Shown here piece by piece: positions 57,466-64,000 of a stretch of DNA of 64,000 bases (within the stretch, counting starts at the first letter, position 1; each line of letters begins with the position of its first letter). Source of the DNA: Jaltomata sinuosa. Its lineage: Eukaryota; Streptophyta; Magnoliopsida; Solanales; Solanaceae. The position numbers and the translations under genes were made by a program. The stretch spans positions 1-64,000 of the forward strand of contig QJPP01000050.1 in NCBI GenBank assembly GCA_003996215.1, read 5' to 3'. The notes under the pieces were generated by a model, which was not told the DNA's origin, ran no database searches, and saw only the letters and a program-made list of their open reading frames with translations.

Positions 57466-57470
57466 TATCT
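57466..57470 (+). other. Target duplication TATCT, right
   Basis: Exact repeat of 49870-49874, directly after the solo LTR. Confidence 0.9.
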
Positions 57471-59077
57471 GCATCTATGAATATCTAATCTTCAGTCCCC
57501 GATTTTGCCATATCTTTCTCCTCTTCTCTGCTTATTGTCCCTTCTATATTACTCACATTATGTGTAAGTATATCGTGTAGTGCTTTGTTAGGAGATTCAA
57601 CTGAACCCAAAGCCACAATTGACATCTCTGTTGGGACTACTGCCAATGGGTTATTTGCTGAATCAATTTTTGTTTCTACATTTTCTTTTTCCTCTGCCAT
57701 CGTACATGACTCAACTTTCTCTTGTTCACTATTCTCCACTTGTTGTGCAGTTACCTTATTGACTGAAGTAATTGGAGGTGTTGTTAATTTCCTATCGCCA
57801 GAGTCAAAGCTTCCCAACTCATTTGAGTTCGCGCCTTGTCAACCTAATTAAGCTTACAATTTCTTCTGAGTTGTATGTTAATGTTATTTTAGTTGCATTC
57901 ACTTGTGAAAGATCTATGGCTTCCTTGAGACTTGTTTGTGCTAGTTCTTTCTCTATTGCACTAGCTTCACTTAATTCTATTGTAATCTCCTTTCTTCCCC
58001 ACAGGCTGCTAATTTAGTTCGGGACTTTGTGGAATGATTGTGAGATCCATTCTTTAGTTGAAATCTTTTTTGGGCTTGCTATTATTGTTTGCCTCTTCTC
58101 TGCATTCTTGACTAATTGATCTATACTTATCTCTCCTTCTGTGCTGATTGTTGGTGTTTTTGTTGTAGCATCCACTTGAATTAAAGTGTGCCCATTGTTT
58201 ATTTGGCTAGCATATGTTGTATCATCCCCTTTGCTATTGCTTTCTTAGCCAGTGATATTTGTGGCTATGTTGCTAATAAATTATAACTCCCCGCTATCAT
58301 CCCCTTCCTTTTGTAGTACTCCAAAAGTGTTGGTCGTGCGAATGGTTTTGTTGGTCTGGACATTGTCAGCCACTTGTGACTTCAACAGTTCTCCCTTTTC
58401 AAATCTAAATCTTCTTTGGGTAGGATTCCATTTAGAGAGGACAACCTTACCATTTATATATCTTCTTTGTACAAGGACCTCTTCTTTTTCTTTACCATCT
58501 CCTTCTTTATTCTCTTCTTGCACATGTCTTTTTAATTCAGGATGCAAACTTCTACATTCATTTTCCTCATGACATTGCAGTTTGCATGTATGGCAATATT
58601 TAGGCAGCATGTCATATTTGATTTTGATCTTCTGGATTCTGGCCACTTTTGTCTTGTTATTAACCACTTCTAGCTCCACATAGTCAGGTAGTTTTTATGC
58701 CAAGTCCACCTGTACCTTCACCCTCACACAAATAGGCCTAGTTTTGTTAATAGTAGCTAAATCAAGATGAATAGGCTTCCCTACAGTAGAAGCTAGGGAA
58801 AAAATTGACTCTTTTATAAAAAATGTAGGAAGAAGATCTGGGAAAGAAATCCAAGCCATCGCTTGGGTAGTCTCCTCATTAGGCTTGAAGTTTGTATCAT
58901 ACATTATGGGTCTCATTTGATAGGCCACTCCATCCTTCGCCGTTATGTAGTATACATTTTTTGACAACATGTTGACAAAATCATCCATTAAGTTGAACCG
59001 CATCAATATGTGCCTATTTTTTAGAAGACCAATCTTACAATCACCTTTAATATTGCATTGTTTAGGGATTTAGGTTT
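57471..59077 (-). pseudogene. LINE ORF1 (DUF4283 and CCHC zinc knuckle), broken
   Basis: On the minus strand, a DUF4283-like domain (about 59055-58700; AMAWISFPDLLPTFFIKESI, SLASTVGKPIHLDLAT) is followed by YDMLPKYCHTC and a full CX2CX4HX4C knuckle (about 58600-58560). A basic linker and a low-complexity tail end near 57485. This is the nucleic-acid-binding ORF1 protein of plant L1-type LINEs. TAA near 58692 splits the domain from the knuckle, and further stops follow the linker. The N-terminus is cut off by element F at 59078; the D solo LTR separates it from ORF2. Confidence 0.82.
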
Positions 59078-61337
59078 TGTCACGATCCAGACTGCCGTGA
59101 GTAGCACTCACCAACCCTCGGGTGAGCGAACCATCACTTCCCCGAACTTAACCATTCTAACAGCTCAAAACCAATGTGAAAAAGGTAAACTAGCAATCAA
59201 TATCAATAAAACAACTCTATTATAATAACCCTACGGAAAATCCCCCCTAGAATCTGAAAGTCAACATACCAAAATACTACCAAAACTAGAGTACGGGGTT
59301 GAAACCCTAACAAAAGAAATAGTCTAAGCTCGAAAACAAGTGGGCTACAACTTTAAAAAGATAGAAATCAAGGCAGCTCAACCGAAGCAGCTCACCTTTG
59401 ACGTTTGAAAGCGATGGGACTACAAGTGACGTTACATGTCAACCGTTGGAAGATTGCATGTACTCACAAAAGAAAAAAAAGTGTAGTATCAGTACACAAC
59501 CACCGTGTACTAGTAGGATCATCAGCCAGTTACCAATAAACAGTGTATGAGCAGTACAACAAATCAAGTAAGAGTATATGAACACATGTAACAAGTCAAC
59601 AATCATCCCTAGACAACAAGTCTCTCCCTAGCTTGTTCCCACATGTAATCCCCTTTACCATGGTCAACAATCAAGTATAAAAATTAAACAACCCTCTTTA
59701 CATAGCTCGGACCCACCCTGGGATCCCCTTTAAACAACACCTAAGTGTTAAACATGCAACTAAGTCTACACTAAGACCAACTCAAAATCATATATAACAA
59801 TAACTCGGCCTCTCAAGGACCATAAGCAATTATCACATTTCAATAACACAACCCGGTCTACTCAGGGGACCCACAACTCAATGCATAATGCAATAAAGTA
59901 AACCCATACCAGGCGTGGTACCCGAGCCAACCAGTTAGTATTTTCCGTACCAAACGTGGTACCCGAGCTAACCATTAGTATATCCCGTATCAGGCGTGGT
60001 ACCTGAGCCAACAGTTAGTATACCCATACCAGGCGTGGTACCCGAGCCAACCGTTAGTATACCCATACCAGGCGTGCTACCCGAGCCAATCGAATGTCAA
60101 CCAATCCACAGTCACAAATAATGAAAATCAACTTGTAAACCAATCAAGCAAAAATACACAATTCAATTCACCAGACTGTTAAACAGGACCATTAGATATT
60201 ATTAAATCATTCCCTGAGCAATGCAAACATCATTCAATTACTTAGATAAGAGTACACAAACATACAAGGGATACAGGAATCAATAACCATCACCTACCTC
60301 GAAATGATCCAAAGTTCTACTTAACCCAAGCTTTCCCGTTCTCCAAAATTCTTGCTTGTTCTTGGTCTAAAATAATATATAAGTACTAAATTAATAAACA
60401 TGGCCTATAAATTACCCGGATTACACCAAATCCCAAACCCCAGGCCAATCATGATTATCCCACCCTTTTTCCCAGGCTTTTCCACCATTAATTCTCCTAG
60501 TTCTACATTTTTCATGGATATAATTAGAGAATTAAAGTCACATGATCATAATACAGTACTTTTAACCATACCCAAGGACTTCCACACCAAGAATCCCTCT
60601 CCTTCCCTGGATTCTACCATCCCTAAGTCATTCCCGATCTTTCCCCAAGTCTACCTCTAGCAATTCTATAGCGTAGGGAAAGTAGAATGGAGCTTGGGGA
60701 GAAAAACCTTACCTTAGGGAAGAAAAACAATGCAAAATGGAGGAAAATCTCCTGGAATCGCCCTAGCCCTTCTCCCAAACGTGTTTGTGAAAACTAAATG
60801 TTTTGGGGAATGTTTCTATATTAAATCCCGTCGAGCCTGCTATAGCGGTCCACTCCACTATAGTGGTACCTCTGTAGTAGAGTTGTCTCTATGGCGGAAG
60901 CTGACCATCGTTGACTTATACTGTAGCAGTATTTTCTCTGCTACAGCGGAGGTCGCTATGGTGGAGTGTCAACTGCCGTGGTGATTGACACAGAATAGAA
61001 CATCATAAAGTTCCCAAAATTGATCTATTTTACAACACACTTATTTTCCCGACGTCCCGGAACAACCCCTTCGCATCAACCTTACTACCGGGAGCTCTAC
61101 TTATCAAATTCGATTCCAAAAAGTCCCCTGGACTCCTTTATGTCTTAGCTAAATGGAAAACTAGTTCAAGTCAAGACTCCCTTCCCAATTCTTACCCAGA
61201 TTGCCCTAGACCATACCTCGCTCCTAAACCGGCGGAGACTAGCCTAGCCTAGAATTTTCAACTCCCAAACCTAGAAGTTTTCTAACCCAAAACTTGGCAC
61301 GAAATGTTTACCCGCAATGACGAACCCAGTCATTACA
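59078..61337 (-). repeat. 3' LTR of element F
   Basis: 2260 bp; on the minus strand TGTAATGACTGGGTTCG to CTGGATCGTGACA. It has five 40-bp-type GGTACC boxes (59905-60085) and the CTATAGCGG cluster (60838-60966), both diverged from the family A copies. Confidence 0.9.
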
Positions 61338-64000
61338 AAAGATACCAATTTACCCATTGTTCGTCCCCGAATGATCAAACCCAAAAATACAGAAAGTAAA
61401 GAGCAAAAAGAGTAGTACATGTATCCTCAAACAGGTGAGGGTACTTGTCCCGCATGTCCTTTTTGGTTTCCCAAGTGGCTTCCTCAACCAGATGATACTT
61501 CCATTAAACCTTTACCATACTGATCACCTTTGTCCTCAATTTCGGGACATCCCGATCAAGAATCAAAATCGTTTCTTCTTCACAGCGTAAATCCTTATCA
61601 AATAATACCTCATCCCACTTGATGATGTATTCCCCATCCCCATGGTATTGCTTCAGCATGGATACATGGAATACCAGATGGACACCCGACAGACTGGGCG
61701 GTAGTGATAATCTGTAAGCCATTGGCCTTATGATCTCAAGAACTTCAAACAGCCCGATGAGCTGAGGGATGAGCTTTCCCTTCTTACTGAAATGCATAAC
61801 TCCCTTCATTGGTGACACTTTCAACAATACATGTTCACCAACCTGAAATTCTATGTCCCGGACCTTGCGATCTGTATATTCTTTCTGCCTGCTTTGGGCA
61901 GCTTGTAACTTGGTCTGAATGCCTCTTACCTTTTCTTGCGTCTCCCTTACCAAGTCTATGCCTAGCATCTTTACATCGCCTTCCTCAAACCACCCAATCG
62001 GTGATCTACAACCTATCCCATACAATGCCTCGAATGGTGCCATGTCAATACTTGAGTGGTAGTTATTGTTGTATGAGAATTCGCACAATGGTAGGAACTG
62101 GTCCCAATGACCCCCGAAATTAATCACACATGCTCTCAGCATGTCCTCTAACACTTGGATCATCCTCTTCGACTGACCATCAGTCTGAGGATGGAAGGTT
62201 GTACTAAAAGTGAGTTGTGTACCCAACTCTTCATGCAACTTACCCCAGAACTTAGAGGTGAACTGTGTACCCTATATGAAATGATGGACAGTGGTACTCC
62301 ATGCAATCTCACAATCTCCTTCACGTAGATCTTAGACAATTGTTGCGAATTATAGTCTACCCTGACTGGAATAAAATAAGCTTACTTGGCAGTCTGTCAA
62401 CAATAACCCAAATTAAGTCATACTTCCCCAAAGTCTTGGGAAAACCCACCACGAAATTCATGGCTATTCTCTCCCACTTCCACTCTGGAATGGGCATTCT
62501 CTGAAGTAATCCTGCAGGTCTCTGGTGCTCATACTTTACCTACTAGCAATTCTGACACTTGGACACAAAATCAACTATGTCCCTCTTCATCCCAGGCCAC
62601 CAGTAAAGCTATCTCAAATTTTTGTACATTTTAGTCACACACGGATGAATTATGTACCACGAACCATGAGCCTCTGCCAAAATATTCGGTATTATATAAT
62701 CAACCTGAGGAACGCAAATCCTCCCCCTGAAATTTAGTACCCCGCCAGCGTCCAACGTGTCGTCCCTGGACTCCCTAGATATTACCTTACCTCATAATTT
62801 ATTCAGTTGTGGATCCTGAAACTGCTTGGCCTTTATATCCTCTATGAAAGTGACTTTAACCTCAACACTGGCCAATACCCGATCTTGTTCTGAAATACCC
62901 AAGTGCATGAACTTGGACTCCAATGCCTGAATTTCCCTTGCTAATGGTCGTTTGGACACCCCCAAAAAAGCCAAACTGCCCATGCTAACTGTCTTCTGGC
63001 TCAATGCGTCTGCCACCACATTAGCCTTACATGGATGGTACAGAATAGTCACATCATAGTCCTTCAACAACTTCATCCACCTTCTCTGCCTCAGATTCAA
63101 GTCCTTCTAAGTGAAATAATGGTGCAGACTGTGATGATCAGTGAACACCTCACACTTGACACCATAGAGAGTGTCTCCAAATCTTGAGTGCAAACATCAC
63201 CGCTGCTAACTCTAAATCGTGAGTTGGATAGTTTCTCTCGTGAACCTTCAACTTCCTAGAAGCGTATGCTATCACATTCCTATCCTGCATCAACACAGCA
63301 CCCAAACCTAAATGTGAAGCATCACTGTAAATAATAAAGTCTTTACCTTCAACCAGCAAGGACAAAATAGGAGTCATGGTCAGAAGTGTCTTAAGCTTTT
63401 GGAAGCTCTCCTCACACTTGTCGGACCACACAAATGGTACCTCTTCTGAGTTAGCTTTGTCAAGTGAGTAGCCATAGATGAAAAATCCTTGATGAACCTC
63501 CGGTAGTACCCTGTGAGCCCAATAAAACTCCTCACCTCAGTCACAGAGCTAGGTCGAACCCAACTCTTAACTGCCTCAATTTTCTGGGATCTACCATCAC
63601 CCTCTTTTCTGACACTACATGCCCCAAGAACGCAACTGAAGTCAATCTCAATATCTCTAACACAACCCGGAGATGTTCAGCATGCTCCTCCCTAATATAG
63701 GAGTAGATCAAAATATCGTCAATAAAAACAATGACGAAAGAATCTAAATATTCAACTGATGATACCCTAACCTCAAGTCAATTTTCAAAAACACTGATGC
63801 ACCCTGTAACTGGTCAAACAGATCATTGATACGGGATAAAGGGTACTTATTCCGGATGGTAACCTTGTTCAACTGCCTATAATCTATGCACATCTACATA
63901 CTACCATCCTTCTTCTTTACAAATAATATCGGAGCACCCCATGGCGAAGCACTGGGATAGATAAATCCCTTATCTATGAGTTCCTGAAGCTGAGTCTTAA
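61338..64000 (-). pseudogene. Pol remnant of element F (RT part, RNase H, integrase, tail)
   Basis: From the window edge downwards: RT N-part; a deletion at about 63750 that joins YHQL to LDSF, removing the FGLTNAPTAF block; an intact FIDDILIYS box; RNase H (63431-62792); H2C2 with two stops after CQNC; and integrase. The first integrase Asp codon is Asn (62456-62458), and the catalytic Glu in the DGQSER position is Lys (62167-62169). The tail is open from 62238 to 61504 (244 codons). TAA at 61504-61506 replaces a Gln codon just before WKYHLVEEATWE. Inactive in both RT and integrase. Confidence 0.9.

Larger units (their letters stand above)
59078..64000 (-). mobile_element. Family A-related gypsy element F, minus strand, cut by window edge
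   Basis: The 3' LTR (59078-61337) is followed, reading leftwards in genome order, by integrase, RNase H and part of reverse transcriptase up to the window end. Protein motifs match family A throughout. It is inserted in LINE ORF1 at 59077. Gag, protease and the 5' LTR lie beyond 64000. Confidence 0.9.

Noticed and set aside
57585..57851. Plus-strand ORF over the LINE ORF1 tail
   Set aside because: Antisense to the low-complexity ORF1 tail.
60400..60660. 86-codon plus-strand ORF
   Set aside because: Lies in the LTR of element F, matching noncoding sequence in LTR 2 on the other strand.

Overview
The window looks like plant nuclear heterochromatin made almost entirely of nested transposable elements. 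I found no intact host gene. The Tekay-type chromovirus families, the LTR style (TGTAATGACC or TGTGATGACC at the start, GGGTCGTGACA at the end), the two-gene CACTA element and the DUF4283-type LINE ORF1 point to a dicot, probably Solanaceae. That species-level statement is an inference from family resemblance, not a search result.

Layout. (1) 1-8259: the right-hand 8.2 kb of a CACTA (En/Spm) DNA transposon. It holds a 96-bp tandem array, a broken TNP2-type transposase gene, a broken second En/Spm gene, a subterminal palindrome array and the terminal inverted repeat. Its left end lies outside the window. (2) 8260-22631: a compound Tekay-type Ty3/gypsy element (family A) arranged LTR-internal-LTR-internal-LTR. 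The CACTA element sits in its first LTR. (3) 22632-23996: a pol remnant of a second gypsy family (C), into which the family A array appears to have inserted. (4) 24001-25629: pieces of a large LTR (family D), one forward and one inverted. (5) 25630-39751: a probable non-autonomous Helitron, bounded by a 50-bp direct repeat and interrupted by a complete but dead gypsy element (family G, 26025-36938). (6) 39750-41030: a truncated family G-like pol. (7) 41031-45470: two stacked copies of a third gypsy type (H). (8) 45480-49577: a related element on the minus strand (J). (9) 49578-49869 and 57471-59077: a minus-strand LINE split by a solo family D LTR (49875-57465), which in turn carries a nested CRM/Reina-like chromovirus (E, 52782-56908). 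(10) 59078-64000: a family A relative (F) on the minus strand, cut off by the window edge.

Several insertions can be read exactly from target-site duplications: CTACT for E in D, TATCT for D in the LINE, ACTAT/ACTGT for G, and the ATA site of the CACTA element inside the family A LTR. Nested order gives relative ages: LINE, then D, then E; C pol, then A, then CACTA; Helitron, then G. Every element gene carries stops, frameshifts or catalytic substitutions. Many stops fit C-to-T deamination of methylated cytosine (CAG to TAG, TGG to TAG, CGA to TGA), as expected of silenced repeats.

No undescribed functional system was demonstrated. The most notable structures are the shared-LTR tandem element, a deletion with templated filler DNA, the Helitron-flanking 50-bp direct repeat, the inverted LTR piece with a palindrome at its junction, a pol frame that runs into its 3' LTR, and clusters of family-specific palindromes near the putative LTR promoters.
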